A stretch of DNA of 64,000 nucleotides from Mucilaginibacter sp. CSA2-8R (GCF_038806765.1 NZ_CP152389.1:3348001-3412000); one strand, 5' to 3'; positions 8,198 through 18,577 are shown, counted from the first letter of the stretch. Translations and numbers: made by a program. The notes: generated by a model from the letters alone, not told the origin.

Positions 8198-9823
8198 ATG
8201 AAAAAAGTATATTTTTTTAGCACGATTATCCTCATCCTGGTGGTGGGATACTCATGTACTAAACTGAACGACAATAACTACAACACCATAGTATCCAGCC
8301 AATTTAATCCCACGCCCAGTGATGTAGCTGCGCTGGTAGGCGTACCGTACACCACATGGCGTAAACTGGAACTGGGCCGCAGTGCCAACGCCATTTGGCG
8401 TACTAATGAGCTGGCTGGTGACGAAACAGTAATACCGGCGAGGCCAAATGGCTGGGTAGACGGTGGTATTTACCGCCGTATGCACGAGGCCAAATGGACG
8501 GCAGCTGATGACAACAGCAACGTAATTTGGACCAACGCATACCAAGGCATCACCAATTGTAACAGGTTGCTGTACCAGTTAGATAACAATCTTATTCCGG
8601 TTACCACTGGTAAAGAAAACCTGGTTGCAGAGCTTAAAGTATTGCGTGCATCGTTCTATTATGCACTATGTGACTTTTTTGGCAATGTGCCTATCATTAC
8701 AAAGTTTGATGTGCCATCAGGCTTTTTGCCCGACCAAAGCACGCGCACAGATGTATATAATTTTATCGTTAGCGAAATTACAACCAACTTACCGTTGCTG
8801 AGCACCAATAATGATGGCACCACCTACGGCCGTTTTAACAAATGGGCAGCACTGGCACTGTTAGCTAAAGTATACCAAAACGCACAGGTATACACCGGCA
8901 CTGCCCGTTGGACCGAATGTATTGCCGCCTGCGACCAGATCATACAGTCTGGCTTATACAACCTGGAATCGGTGCAGGCCAATGTGTTTGCTACCAATAA
9001 TGCCGGTTCAAAAGAGATTGTATTTGCCATACCTTTTGACAATCTGTATACATCTGATGGTGAAACTGCCTGGACCCTGCACATGGAAACTTTGCAGCCC
9101 GAAAATCAGGCTACCTACAATTTCCAAAACACACCATGGGGAGGCATTTGTGCTGAGCCGCAGTTTATCAACACTTTTGACCCGGACGACAATCGATTGA
9201 AAAGCAATTGGATACAAGGACAACAGTTTACTGCCAGCGGTGCTGTTTTAATGGGAACGATGGATAAATTTAGCGGTAAGCCGTTAGCCTATGTTAACGA
9301 TTTGCCAGGCGTAGATTCATCACAGGAAATACATGGCTACCGCCTGGGTAAATACCAGATACAGACTGGCGAGTTGGTAGGCATGAGCAATGATTTTCCA
9401 CTATTTAGATACGCCGATGTGCTGATGATGAAAGCTGAAGCCGCTTTACGCAATGGCGATGGCAACACGGCAGCTACGCTGGTTACACAGGTGCGTCAGC
9501 GCAACTTTGTTAGTACACCGGCTAAGGCAGCCGTTACCGGAGCACAGTTGGCCGGACCAACAAAGTACGATTACGGCTTAAGAAACCACAATACCACTAC
9601 ACACGAATCTGTTTCCGATATTCAATACGGTCGCTTTTTGGACGAATTGGGCTGGGAATTTGCACAAGAGGGACGCCGCCGGCAGGACATGATCAGGTTT
9701 GGCTGTTTAACTACCAAATCTTGGTTATCGCACTCGCCCAACGGCTCATACCGCACGCTGATGCCTATACCTACCAGCGCTTTGCAAACTAACTCTAAGT
9801 TGAAGCAAAACCCGGGCTATTAA
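8198..9823 (+). CDS. SusD/RagB family nutrient-binding outer-membrane lipoprotein
   Basis: 541 residues from the ATG at 8198. The frame stays open further upstream into the SusC gene, but only this start gives a lipoprotein signal (MKKVYFFSTIILILVV then GYSC). The body has the SusD layout: TPR-like helices with WTNAYQGITNCNRLL near 110, the conserved FRYADVLMMKAEA near 410, and a C-terminal ELGWEFAQEGRRRQDMIRFG followed by a LMPIP segment and the terminal LKQNPGY. The start lies 25 bases after the SusC stop, so the two are co-transcribed. It would sit on the SusC barrel and deliver ligand. A terminator hairpin follows at 9846. Confidence 0.95.
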   Translation: MKKVYFFSTIILILVVGYSCTKLNDNNYNTIVSSQFNPTPSDVAALVGVPYTTWRKLELGRSANAIWRTNELAGDETVIPARPNGWVDGGIYRRMHEAKWTAADDNSNVIWTNAYQGITNCNRLLYQLDNNLIPVTTGKENLVAELKVLRASFYYALCDFFGNVPIITKFDVPSGFLPDQSTRTDVYNFIVSEITTNLPLLSTNNDGTTYGRFNKWAALALLAKVYQNAQVYTGTARWTECIAACDQIIQSGLYNLESVQANVFATNNAGSKEIVFAIPFDNLYTSDGETAWTLHMETLQPENQATYNFQNTPWGGICAEPQFINTFDPDDNRLKSNWIQGQQFTASGAVLMGTMDKFSGKPLAYVNDLPGVDSSQEIHGYRLGKYQIQTGELVGMSNDFPLFRYADVLMMKAEAALRNGDGNTAATLVTQVRQRNFVSTPAKAAVTGAQLAGPTKYDYGLRNHNTTTHESVSDIQYGRFLDELGWEFAQEGRRRQDMIRFGCLTTKSWLSHSPNGSYRTLMPIPTSALQTNSKLKQNPGY

Positions 9824-9845
9824 TTTATTTATTCCAATCATTCGT

Positions 9846-9886
9846 ACCACCGCAAAACAACAGCTATAGTTTTGCGGTGGTTTAAT
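9846..9886 (+). terminator. Rho-independent terminator after SusD gene
   Basis: A perfect 13-base inverted repeat (ACCACCGCAAAAC at 9846-9858, its complement at 9869-9881) with a 10-base loop is followed by TTTAATAA. It closes the sigma/FecR/SusC/SusD unit 22 bases after the SusD stop. Confidence 0.85.
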
Positions 9887-9937
9887 AACATACTGCTTAT
9901 TGATACAATATTTACCAAATAACCACTTACATTCTAC

Positions 9938-11773
9938 ATGGCATCCCCGCATCTCAGCAAGTCTAAAAAAACGGTATTCAGGCTAATCGCTTTTATAGTA
10001 CCGTTTGCCCTTTTAGCTTTGTTAGAGGGTGCTTTACGTTTAACCGGATACGGGCATGATACCTCACTATTTGTACCCTTACCGAATGATGTATCTAAAA
10101 TGGTGATGAACCGCTATGCATCCGAGCGTTATTTTTCTGACACGGTTAACGCTACGAAAGGATATTACGAGCCCTTTAATAAACAAAAGCTACCGGGCAC
10201 CTTGCGGCTGTTTGTTTTAGGCGAATCCACCGCTGCAGGCTATCCTTATTTTCATAACGGCTCGTTTCATCGTTGGTTGCAATACCGCTTAAACCACGAG
10301 TTGCCATCGCAGCGGGTAGAGGTCGTTAACCTAAGTTTAACGGCCGTAAACTCGTACACCGTACTCGATTTTGCCAAACAGCTTACCCCCTTTCAGCCTG
10401 ATGCGGTGATGATTTATGTTGGCCACAACGAGTATTATGGCGCTCTTGGCGTAGCCTCTACCAGCCGGATAGGCAGCAACCCCACCATGATTGCCATGCT
10501 GCTCAAGCTCCGCAGATTGCGCTTGGTGCAGTTGATAGACAATTGGCTTTACCGCCTCAAAACAGGCAGCGGCAAACCGACCGATAACCGCGAAAACCTG
10601 ATGAAACGCATGGCGGCTAAACAGTCCATTGCCCAAAACAGCGCCGATTACCAGGCAGGTATCCGCCAGTTTGATAACAACATGACCGCGTTGAGCCGTC
10701 TTTTTGCACAAAACAAAATCCCTGTCTTTATCAGTACGCTGGTGAGTAACCAAAAGGACTTAAAACCCTTTATCAGCGCAGGCACTGGCAGTGCATCGGC
10801 CAATGCTGCGTTTGCCGCAGCCGAACGCGCCTACAACGCCGGGCAATTTGATTTGGCCCGCAAAGAATACATTGCCGCCAAAGAACGCGATGAGCTCCGT
10901 TTCCGGGCACCGGAGGCCATAGATCAGATTATCCGTAAACTGGCCCAGAGCAATCCATACCTGCACCTGGTAGATGTGCGTACCGCTTTTGAGCAGGCTT
11001 CGCCCCACGCTATTTTAGGGCACGAAACCCTTTTAGAGCATGTACACCCCAACCTTTATGGTTACGCTTTAATGGCCGATGCGTTTTATCGGTCGCTTAA
11101 ACAATATCACATTATAAAGCCGCAACCTCAAAACGAAATGACCTTTGCACAGCTGTGGCATCAAATGCCGGTTACCCAGGTTGATTCGCTGTTTGGCGCT
11201 TACCAGGTAATGATGTTGAAAGCCGGCTGGCCGTTTAACCAGCCTATACCGGCCGGTTACCAACGGGAGCAAACCGTTGCCGCGCAAATTGCCGGACCAC
11301 TATCGGTAGGGAATATTACCTGGAACCAGGCCAACGATGCCCTCTTTAAAAACGGCATGGCCACCGGCGACAAGAAAACCGCATTGAAAGCAACCGAAGC
11401 AGCTTTGCTCGAAAATCCGGAAAATAACCAGTACTATTTATATGCTGCCAGGCTGAATTTTGACTTGGGTAACTACCCCGAATCGGAGTTTCACTTTACG
11501 CAGGCTAACCGCTTATTCCCGTCGTTCGAAAGTGCGCAAAACCTGTTTCTGTTCTACATTAAAGCCGACCAGCCTCAAAAAGCCCTGGCGACCCTTGATG
11601 AAGTGATAGAAAAAAACACCACCACACGCAACTTTGAGCCTTACCGCTCTATGTTAACCGGCATTGTGAGTAACCAGCAAAAGATAAATCAGCCCGGTGC
11701 ACGCATGGCCATTGCCAATGATTACGCAAAAATGGGCGAACCCGGTCTGGCCGAAAAATACCGCAAACCATGA
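9938..11773 (+). CDS. Membrane-anchored SGNH/GDSL hydrolase with TPR-like C-terminus
   Basis: 611 residues. One N-terminal membrane helix (about 15-33) is followed by an SGNH-hydrolase core: block I FVLGESTAAG with the likely nucleophile S97, block III VGHNEYYG with N164, and a C-terminal HVHPN near 370 that supplies the catalytic His. Residues from about 470 onwards look like TPR helices (FDLGNYPESEFHF and following). The gene overlaps the next one by an ATGA junction at 11770-11773 and starts a four-gene unit ending in a carbamoyltransferase. By association it may act on a carbamoylated or acylated surface glycan or natural product. The substrate is unknown. Confidence 0.8.
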   Translation: MASPHLSKSKKTVFRLIAFIVPFALLALLEGALRLTGYGHDTSLFVPLPNDVSKMVMNRYASERYFSDTVNATKGYYEPFNKQKLPGTLRLFVLGESTAAGYPYFHNGSFHRWLQYRLNHELPSQRVEVVNLSLTAVNSYTVLDFAKQLTPFQPDAVMIYVGHNEYYGALGVASTSRIGSNPTMIAMLLKLRRLRLVQLIDNWLYRLKTGSGKPTDNRENLMKRMAAKQSIAQNSADYQAGIRQFDNNMTALSRLFAQNKIPVFISTLVSNQKDLKPFISAGTGSASANAAFAAAERAYNAGQFDLARKEYIAAKERDELRFRAPEAIDQIIRKLAQSNPYLHLVDVRTAFEQASPHAILGHETLLEHVHPNLYGYALMADAFYRSLKQYHIIKPQPQNEMTFAQLWHQMPVTQVDSLFGAYQVMMLKAGWPFNQPIPAGYQREQTVAAQIAGPLSVGNITWNQANDALFKNGMATGDKKTALKATEAALLENPENNQYYLYAARLNFDLGNYPESEFHFTQANRLFPSFESAQNLFLFYIKADQPQKALATLDEVIEKNTTTRNFEPYRSMLTGIVSNQQKINQPGARMAIANDYAKMGEPGLAEKYRKP

Positions 11774-12153
11774 AAGCACCATTGAAAGAAAACCGGGACC
11801 TTGGTTTGCTGGTTGGAGCAGCGTTTATGGTAATAGCCCTTTACAAATGGCACAAGCACTCGTTGGCCATGCCATGGTTTGCCGCTATAAGTGGTGTATT
11901 AATATTTTCGGCATTGATAGTGCCGCAATGGCTCACATGGCCACGCAAAGGCTGGGAAGCCTTGGGCAAAGCGCTGGGTTACATCAATACACTGGTACTA
12001 TTAACGCTGGTTTATGTAGTGATTGTAACGCCGTTTGGCCTGATAAGCCGGCTACTGGGCAACGACCCGCTCAAATTAAAAACAGGCCCAACTGCCGATA
12101 ATTACTGGAAAATGATTGATAACGACCAGACACAGCTGGAACAACAATTTTAA
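11770..12153 (+). CDS. SxtJ-like small membrane protein
   Basis: 127 residues with three to four predicted membrane helices and the basic, Trp-rich loop QWLTWPRKGWEALGKALG that characterises proteins annotated as SxtJ family (named after the saxitoxin cluster). SxtJ-type genes commonly accompany NodU/SxtI carbamoyltransferases, which is the arrangement here. The start codon overlaps the stop of the hydrolase gene (ATGA), suggesting translational coupling, and the next gene begins 4 bases after its stop. Biochemical function is not known to me. Confidence 0.72.
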   Translation: MKAPLKENRDLGLLVGAAFMVIALYKWHKHSLAMPWFAAISGVLIFSALIVPQWLTWPRKGWEALGKALGYINTLVLLTLVYVVIVTPFGLISRLLGNDPLKLKTGPTADNYWKMIDNDQTQLEQQF

Positions 12154-12157
12154 TGCT

Positions 12158-12307
12158 ATGGGTATTTTAAGCGAATTTTGGATTTTTATGAAAACGCGTA
12201 AGCGCTACTGGCTATGGCCTTTTGTGCTTGTGGTACTGCTGCTTAGTCTTTTTTTGTTTGTGGCGCAAAGCACCGCCTTATCCACCTTTATTTACGCTTT
12301 GTTTTAG
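12158..12307 (+). CDS. DUF5989 family mini membrane protein (SxtK-like)
   Basis: 49 residues, beginning MGILSEFWIFMKTRKRYW with one membrane helix after it (about 20-38). This pattern, FWxFMKxRKKxW followed by a hydrophobic helix, is that of DUF5989, which recurs between SxtJ-like proteins and carbamoyltransferases and corresponds to SxtK in saxitoxin clusters. The gene sits 4 bases after its upstream neighbour and 4 bases before the carbamoyltransferase. It may anchor or activate the enzyme at the membrane; that is an inference from gene order only. Confidence 0.72.
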   Translation: MGILSEFWIFMKTRKRYWLWPFVLVVLLLSLFLFVAQSTALSTFIYALF

Positions 12308-12311
12308 GCCA

Positions 12312-14132
12312 ATGTACATCCTGGGTATATCCAGCTTTTATCATGACAGTGCTGCCTGCATCCTTAAAGATGGCATATTGATGGCCGCTGCCCAGGAAGA
12401 GCGTTTTACCCGCATTAAAAACGATGCGGCCTTTCCTGAAAAGGCCATCAAATACTGCCTCGATTACTGCAACATTACCCTGAAAGAAGTACAGCACATT
12501 GTTTTTTATGAGAAGCCCTTTCTAAAATTTGAACGGCTGGTAGAAACATTTTTTGCATTTGCTCCACGAGGATTAACCGCCTACCTGAAAGCCCTGCCCA
12601 TTTGGGTGAAACACAAGCTTTTTTTAAAACGGGTAATAACTAAGGCACTAAAAAAAATAACACCCGACTGGGTGCCCGGCGCCAACACGCTGCTGTTTAC
12701 CACCCATCACCAGTCGCATGCGGCTTCGGCATTCTTTCCATCACCTTTTGAGGAGGCGCTGGTTTTAACGCTGGATGGTGTTGGCGAGTGGGCAACCACC
12801 TCGGTAGCCGTTGGCTCGGGTAAACAGTTAAAAATGGTTCGGGAGATACGATTTCCGCATTCTATTGGGTTGCTTTATTCGGCTTTTACCTATTACCTGG
12901 GTTTTAAGGTAAATTGTGACGAATACAAGGTGATGGGCCTGGCACCCTATGGTAAACCGATATTTAAATTGCTTATTTATGAGCATTTGATAGATGTAAA
13001 ACCTGATGGTTCTTTCAGGCTCAACATGCATTATTTTAATTATGCCACCGGCCTTACCATGACCGGGCGGCAATTTGACCAACTGCTTGGCCAGCCGCGC
13101 CGCAAACCGGCCGAAGCGCTCAGCCAGTTCCATATGGATGTGGCGGCATCCATTCAGCAGGTAACCGAAGAGATTATGCTTAAACTGGCGTTGGCCATGC
13201 ACTCGGCCTATCCGCATCAGAACCTTTGCCTGGCTGGCGGGGTAGCCCTTAACTGCGTAGCCAATGGCCGTTTATTGCGCGAAGGTCCGTTCAAAAACAT
13301 CTGGGTACAGCCCGCCGCCGGTGATGCAGGTGGTGCCTTAGGTGCAGCTTACTATACCTGGCACCAATACCACCAGCAACCCCGCCCGGCCAACAACACC
13401 ACCGACCAAATGCAACAGGCCCTATTGGGGCCGGATTATACTCCTGATGACGTAAAACTGGCAATAGACAATGCCGGGCTTGAATACGTTACATTACCCG
13501 ACGATGCTTTTTACACCGGGGTTGCCCGCCTTATTGCCGCCGGAAAGGTAGTAGGTTGGTTTAACGGACGGATGGAATTTGGCCCCCGAGCCCTTGGCGC
13601 CCGCAGCATCCTGGCCGATCCGCGCCATCCGGAAATGCAGTTGGTTTTAAACCAAAAAATTAAATTTCGCGAGTCGTTCAGGCCCTTTGCCCCTGCTGTG
13701 CTGTCTGATCATCAGCAAGAGTATTTCGACTTGGCCAAGCCGAGCCCTTATATGTTATTCACTGCCCCAGTAGCGGCTAAACAACGGGTTGATGCTAATG
13801 AAAGTACGTCCCAAACCGGCCTCGAAGCATTAAAGACTTTACGCAGTACCATGCCTGCCGTAACGCACGTTGATTATTCTGCACGTTTGCAAACGGTAAC
13901 TCCGGAGCATACCGAATTTTACCGGCTCATTCAGGCTTTTTACCAGTTAACCGGCTGCCCGCTGTTAGTTAACACCTCCTTCAATGTAATGGACGAACCC
14001 ATTGTTTGCTCTCCTGCCGATGCCATACGTTGTTTTTTGAGCTGTAACATGGATGTTCTGGCCTTCAAAAACATTGTTGTTTACAAACCGGATTCCCGAC
14101 CTGACTATATTGTTCAAAATCATCAGCGATAA
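12312..14132 (+). CDS. NodU/CmcH/SxtI family O-carbamoyltransferase
   Basis: 606 residues from the ATG at 12312, which follows the DUF5989 stop by 4 bases; the frame is open further upstream but would then overlap that gene. The N-terminal Kae1/TsaD-like domain begins MYILGISSFYHDSAAC with the usual metal-binding histidine, then QEERFTRIKND, TTHHQSHAASAF near 135 and LTLDGVGEW. The C-terminal domain starts near 410 with GRMEFGPRALGARSILADPR, diagnostic of the family. By family knowledge the enzyme makes carbamoyl-adenylate from carbamoyl phosphate and ATP and transfers the carbamoyl group to a hydroxyl of a sugar or natural product. Length matches NodU/SxtI. The acceptor is not known. Confidence 0.92.
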   Translation: MYILGISSFYHDSAACILKDGILMAAAQEERFTRIKNDAAFPEKAIKYCLDYCNITLKEVQHIVFYEKPFLKFERLVETFFAFAPRGLTAYLKALPIWVKHKLFLKRVITKALKKITPDWVPGANTLLFTTHHQSHAASAFFPSPFEEALVLTLDGVGEWATTSVAVGSGKQLKMVREIRFPHSIGLLYSAFTYYLGFKVNCDEYKVMGLAPYGKPIFKLLIYEHLIDVKPDGSFRLNMHYFNYATGLTMTGRQFDQLLGQPRRKPAEALSQFHMDVAASIQQVTEEIMLKLALAMHSAYPHQNLCLAGGVALNCVANGRLLREGPFKNIWVQPAAGDAGGALGAAYYTWHQYHQQPRPANNTTDQMQQALLGPDYTPDDVKLAIDNAGLEYVTLPDDAFYTGVARLIAAGKVVGWFNGRMEFGPRALGARSILADPRHPEMQLVLNQKIKFRESFRPFAPAVLSDHQQEYFDLAKPSPYMLFTAPVAAKQRVDANESTSQTGLEALKTLRSTMPAVTHVDYSARLQTVTPEHTEFYRLIQAFYQLTGCPLLVNTSFNVMDEPIVCSPADAIRCFLSCNMDVLAFKNIVVYKPDSRPDYIVQNHQR

Positions 14133-14344
14133 CAGCATTATCTTTAAAAAAGCTGCATAAGGTTTATCTGCAAAACTTATTATAACGACATTTGTCGCTG
14201 TCAATTTGAATACAAACGTCATTATCTCCGAGAAGCTCCTTGATACTGATTGAGCACTTCTCAAACAAAATCCTGAAGTCAAAGACGCCTGTTTGATGTA
14301 TCGCTTTTATTTCTTTACTTAGATAATAATATTCCTTTATCACT

Positions 14345-15130
14345 ATGAACATATTTCGACCATCCATCAAGCTGGTGCTGCCCGCACTGATGCTGAATAC
14401 CTTCTTTGTAAGCGCGCAGAAACTGCCTAACGTTCAAACTGCCAGCATATATGCGCCGACCGATATTAAAATTAACGGCAACACCAACGAATGGAACAAT
14501 AAGTTTCAGGCGTATAACAAGGCGGTCGAAATATATTATACACTCTCTAATGATGATAAAAACCTTTACCTAACGGCCAAGGCCAAAGAGCGGGAGATTA
14601 TTGACAAAATTATAAGAGGCGGCATTAGCCTAATTATCAGCCGGGAAAATGACAAGAAGAGTAAAAATACGCTTTCGGTAACTTATCCTGTACTTGAAGG
14701 CCCTGCTATGTGGGAAGTGGCCGATAAGTTTGCCCGGCAAAGCATCAATTATAAAAATAAAGAAACGCTCAACATCAACGATTTAAACACAGCGTTTGCC
14801 AAACGCGAAAAGCTGATCGGCGTTACCGGCGTAGCTGCCATCCCAGATTCGGCCATTTCGGTTTACAACAGCGACGGTATTAAAACAGCATTCCTGTTTG
14901 ATGATAAATTGACTTATACTTACGAGTTAGCTGTGCCTATCAAATATTTAAACTTACCAGGCAACAGCGGAGGCAAGTTTAGTTATCAAATTAAAATTAA
15001 CCCCGACCCAGGTTTCAAAAAGCCCATTGTTATTACCGCCAATATGCCGCCTCCACCCCCTCCGGTAATGGAAGGAACCCTGGCAACTACCGACTTTAAG
15101 GGGAGATATACCTTAGCGAAGAAACCTTGA
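14345..15130 (+). CDS. Secreted protein, possibly with a CBM9-like fold
   Basis: 261 residues. A signal peptide (to about residue 24, ending FVSAQ) is followed by IKINGNTNEWNNKF, which looks like the DGxxxEW opening of CBM9/DOMON-like beta-sandwiches, and then by YYTLSNDDKNLYLTAKA, the matching second strand pair. The rest is beta-rich; a run of prolines (MPPPPPPV) precedes the C-terminal tail. I recognise no catalytic motif. The gene stands alone between the carbamoyltransferase gene and a convergent protease gene. The CBM9-like assignment is a pattern judgement. Confidence 0.6.
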   Translation: MNIFRPSIKLVLPALMLNTFFVSAQKLPNVQTASIYAPTDIKINGNTNEWNNKFQAYNKAVEIYYTLSNDDKNLYLTAKAKEREIIDKIIRGGISLIISRENDKKSKNTLSVTYPVLEGPAMWEVADKFARQSINYKNKETLNINDLNTAFAKREKLIGVTGVAAIPDSAISVYNSDGIKTAFLFDDKLTYTYELAVPIKYLNLPGNSGGKFSYQIKINPDPGFKKPIVITANMPPPPPPVMEGTLATTDFKGRYTLAKKP

Positions 15131-15357
15131 TTAGCATTATTTCCATACTCAGCAACCCATCAGCACCGAACAGGAGAATGACTATAAATAAATATCTTGT
15201 TCTGGATGTTTATTGAGAAGCTATTAACTAAGCTGCTTCTAATATAGCTATTGTAAACTAAAATCTTTGAGCTAATTGTAGGCTGGAACAATAACCGCCC
15301 TGCATAGCAAACTAACGTTAAGCATGCTCGCGTAAGTCGAACGGACGCAGTCAGTAA

Positions 15358-15399
15358 ACAAAAAGGCCGCCCTGTCAATCACATTGACAAGACGGCCTT
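15358..15399 (-). terminator. Terminator of the M16 protease gene
   Basis: A 17-base stem with two G-U pairs (arms 15363-15379 and 15383-15399) is followed on the minus strand by TTTTTGTTT. It lies just downstream of the protease stop codon at 15421. On the plus strand the tail is weaker (TTTATTAATTT), so some bidirectional use is possible for the convergent gene at 14345. Confidence 0.8.
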
Positions 15400-15420
15400 T
15401 ATTAATTTATATTAATCCTG

Positions 15421-18281
15421 TTACTTCTTTTCAGGGTAAAGGACAAGTTTAATCAGGTTGTTACCACTCATGTACTTGTTGGCAGTTTCTTTGGTAGATT
15501 GTACCGTTACTTTCTGCAAATCGGTAATATGCTGCAATACGGCATCCGGGTTTTCCTGGTTTTGTGAAGCTAATGAAAGCTTGCCAATCCAGAAACTATT
15601 TTCTTTAAGCTGCACCTCCGTCGAGCGTTTCTCTTCGGCAGCAAACTTTTGAATGTCTGTGGCCTCAGCACCGTTTTGCCTAAGTTTTTCGATTTCTTCC
15701 ATCGAGGCGTTAATCAGCTTTTCTACGTTAGCCGGTGCGCAGGTAAAGTAAACGGTGACGCTGTAGCGGCTTTGCGGCAACTTGTTGTACACGGCACGTA
15801 CCCCCGGCGAGTATACACCGCCTTCTTTTTCGCGCAGACGCTCGGTAAGCTTAATATTCAGAATTTCCTCCAGCGCATCAATCTGCAGATTGTTGTCTTC
15901 GTTGTAAGCATAGTCTCCGCTAAACACCAGCTGTACAGTGCTCTTGTCGCCAATACCGCGGTAAACTTCTTTGGTTATTTTACCGGCAGGTGCATGGATG
16001 CCCAGGTTTTTGTAGGTTTCTTTGCTGTTGGTGGCAGGCAGGCTGCCTAAGTATTGCTCCAGCAATGGCTTAACTTTTTCTACATCAAAGTTGCCCACCA
16101 GCGTAAAGGTAAAGCCCGACGCATCGGCAAAGCGGGATTTATAAAAGCTGAAAGCTTTATCCTGGTTAGCCTGGTCGAGCAGCGCAGCGGTAACGGGCAT
16201 GCGGCGGAGGTTGTGGTTACCCAATGTAGCAGCTACGGTGTCCTGGTATACGCTGTTTGGGTCGAGGCTGCGGTTGGCCAGAAACGATTTGGTTTGCGTA
16301 ATGTTAGATTGCCATGTGTCGGCGTCTTTGCGCGGCTGGGTAAAATACAGGTAAATTAATTGCAGCGCGGTTTCAAAATCTTTTGGCGCGGCATATCCAT
16401 TAATGCCTTCAGTAGCTTCGGCAATATAAGGCGATACTGCAACGTTTTTACCGGCCAGCATTTTGCCTAACTGTATTTGGGTAAAGTTGCCTACTCCGCT
16501 GCTGTTTACCGAACTTGCAGCTAAACTGGCCGACGGATAATCGGCATCGCTGGCTAATGAGGTTCCGCCAAAACTGTAACCGTTAATCAATATCTGGTCG
16601 TTTTTAAAGTCGGTTGGCTTTAACACTACCTTAACGCCGTTGCCCAGCTTAAGCGTGGTGGTGCCAATGGCGGCATCTTTGGTTTCGCTAACTACTTTGC
16701 TGCCGGTTGGGGTTTTAGCCAGTAAAGGCTCTTTGCTAACCTTATCTACATAAGCGCTTACCTGGTGGCCGGCTTCTTTAACCCAGCTTAACAGTGTTTG
16801 CTCGGTAGGCAGGTTAGCTTTATCTTTTTCGGGCGCCTGTACCACGATAGTACGGTTTTGGTCGCTAATGAATTTACCGGCCATGGCGTTAATATCGCTC
16901 AGCTTAATTTTGTCTATGTTGTCTTTATAAAAAGCATATTCAAAATCAAGTCCGGGCATGGCCTCCCCTTTTAAAAAGTTACGCTGGTACTCTTGTACAA
17001 AACGGGCTGATGGGGTTTTATCCTTTTCTTTATAGGCATTCTCCATACCGGTCAGCGCATCTTTTTTGGCTCGCTCAAACTCGGTTGCGGTAAATCCGTA
17101 CTTACGTGCACGTTCTACCTCATTAAGCGCCGTAGTTAGAGCCGTTTTTAACTCGCCGGTGTTTTTAGCTACGGCAATGGTAGTAAAGGCATCCTGGTTA
17201 CCTAAAAAACCGCTGTAGCTTGCCTGTGCAAATAAATACGGCGGATTAGGTTTTGCAACAGCTCGGCCATACGCGCGTTCATCATCTGGTTAAACAGGTT
17301 TACGCGGATATCCTGCAGATACTGATTTTTGGTTTTAGATACGGTTGACGGGTGCTTTACATAAATCTGCACTACATTGTACGGATACTCTTTATCAGTC
17401 ACAATTTTTACTGCCGTACCCGCCGTAGATGGCACCTGGTATACCAAGCGCGGCTTTTCTTTAGCCGGGTTTTTAAGTTCAGCAAAATTTTGCTTAATCA
17501 GTTCCTCTACCTGCTTAGGGTCAAAATCACCAACGGCAATAACGGCCTGCAAATCCGGGCGGTACCAGTCGTGATAGAAAGCTTTGATAGTTTCGGGCTT
17601 AAAGTTTTTCAGGATCTCTTCTTTACCTATCGGCAAACGCTCGGCATAGCGCGAGTTGTTCAGCAATACCGGAAATATCTGGCGCTGCATCCGCTCGCCG
17701 GCATTTTTACCACGCAGGCGCTCCTCTTCGAGTACTACGCCACGTTCCGAATCAATTTCTTTACTATCAAAACTTACCATGCCCGCCCAGTTGGCCAAAA
17801 TGGTAAAGCCCTTTTTAAAAACATTGAGGCTGTCTGTAGGCAGCGGCAATTGGTATACGGTTTCGTCAAACGAGGTGTACGCGTTAAGGTCGGCCCCAAA
17901 CTTAACGCCCGCTTTTTGCAAAAAGTTAACCAGGTCATTCTTCGGGAAATCGCGCGTGCCATTAAAGGCCATGTGCTCGGTAAAGTGCGCCAAGCCCCGC
18001 TGCTCGTCAGTTTCCAGAATGGAACCAGCCTTATTAACCAGGTACAGTTCTGCACGGTTTTTAGGCTGGGTATTTTTGCGGATGTAATAAGTAAGTCCGT
18101 TGGGCAGATGACCGATAATTACATTGGCATCAACCGGCAATAGATCGCCCTGCGACCGGCTGGCTACTATCGGCTTTTTTTCTTTAGATGACGATACCGG
18201 TTTTTTGGATTGGGCAAAAGCTCCGCCGGTAGCCATCAGCAGAGCTAAAGCAGCAAGCTTGCTGCCATTATTTAAATTCAT
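15421..18281 (-). pseudogene. M16 (insulinase/pitrilysin) family zinc metalloprotease, split by a one-base deletion
   Basis: Two consecutive minus-strand frames together encode one M16 protease. The first (18281 down to about 17251) has a signal peptide, the inverted zinc motif H99-F-T-E102-H103 and the third ligand region IDSERGVVLEEE near 177-187. After MAELLQN it leaves the family pattern and stops at 17202. The second frame picks up exactly there as PNPPYLFAQASYSG and continues, through the open frame whose first ATG is at 17046, to the stop at 15421. Restoring one A in the AAAA run at 17251-17254 would give about 953 residues, a normal length for secreted two-repeat M16 proteins. Either the gene is newly inactivated or the base was lost in sequencing; the near-perfect remainder favours a recent or technical event. 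Confidence 0.85.
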
Positions 18282-18577
18282 ATAGGGTGGTTATTTGGTT
18301 TAGGACACTAAGATATTGGCTTTGTTACAACAAACTTAAGCTGATTTTAGATAGTTGCTTATTTTTATGATGTTAGTAACGTATTAGTGATTGGTGAGTG
18401 ATTTTTAAATCTGTGTGAAGGTGTAAAATTTTAAATAAAAAGCACAACGGCGTCCACTGATATGATTACTATCATTAACTGGTTTAAAAAGAATGTTTTT
18501 GTTCGTTTTATTGGTTAAGGCAATCGTTAATTCTCTACCTTAAAGTTGCGTATGTTTAATCCATCATCAACCATAAA

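Noticed and set aside
12222..12311. 30-residue N-terminal extension of the carbamoyltransferase
   Set aside because: It overlaps the DUF5989 gene in another frame, and the family N-terminus (MYILGISSFYHDSAAC) begins at 12312.
15649..18143. Long plus-strand open frames opposite the M16 protease
   Set aside because: Codon bias of the real minus-strand gene keeps the complement open; the M16 zinc motif and signal peptide are on the minus strand.
18331..18338. TAAGTTTG (minus strand) upstream of the M16 gene
   Set aside because: It fits TAnnTTTG, but no -33 TTTG lies at suitable spacing.
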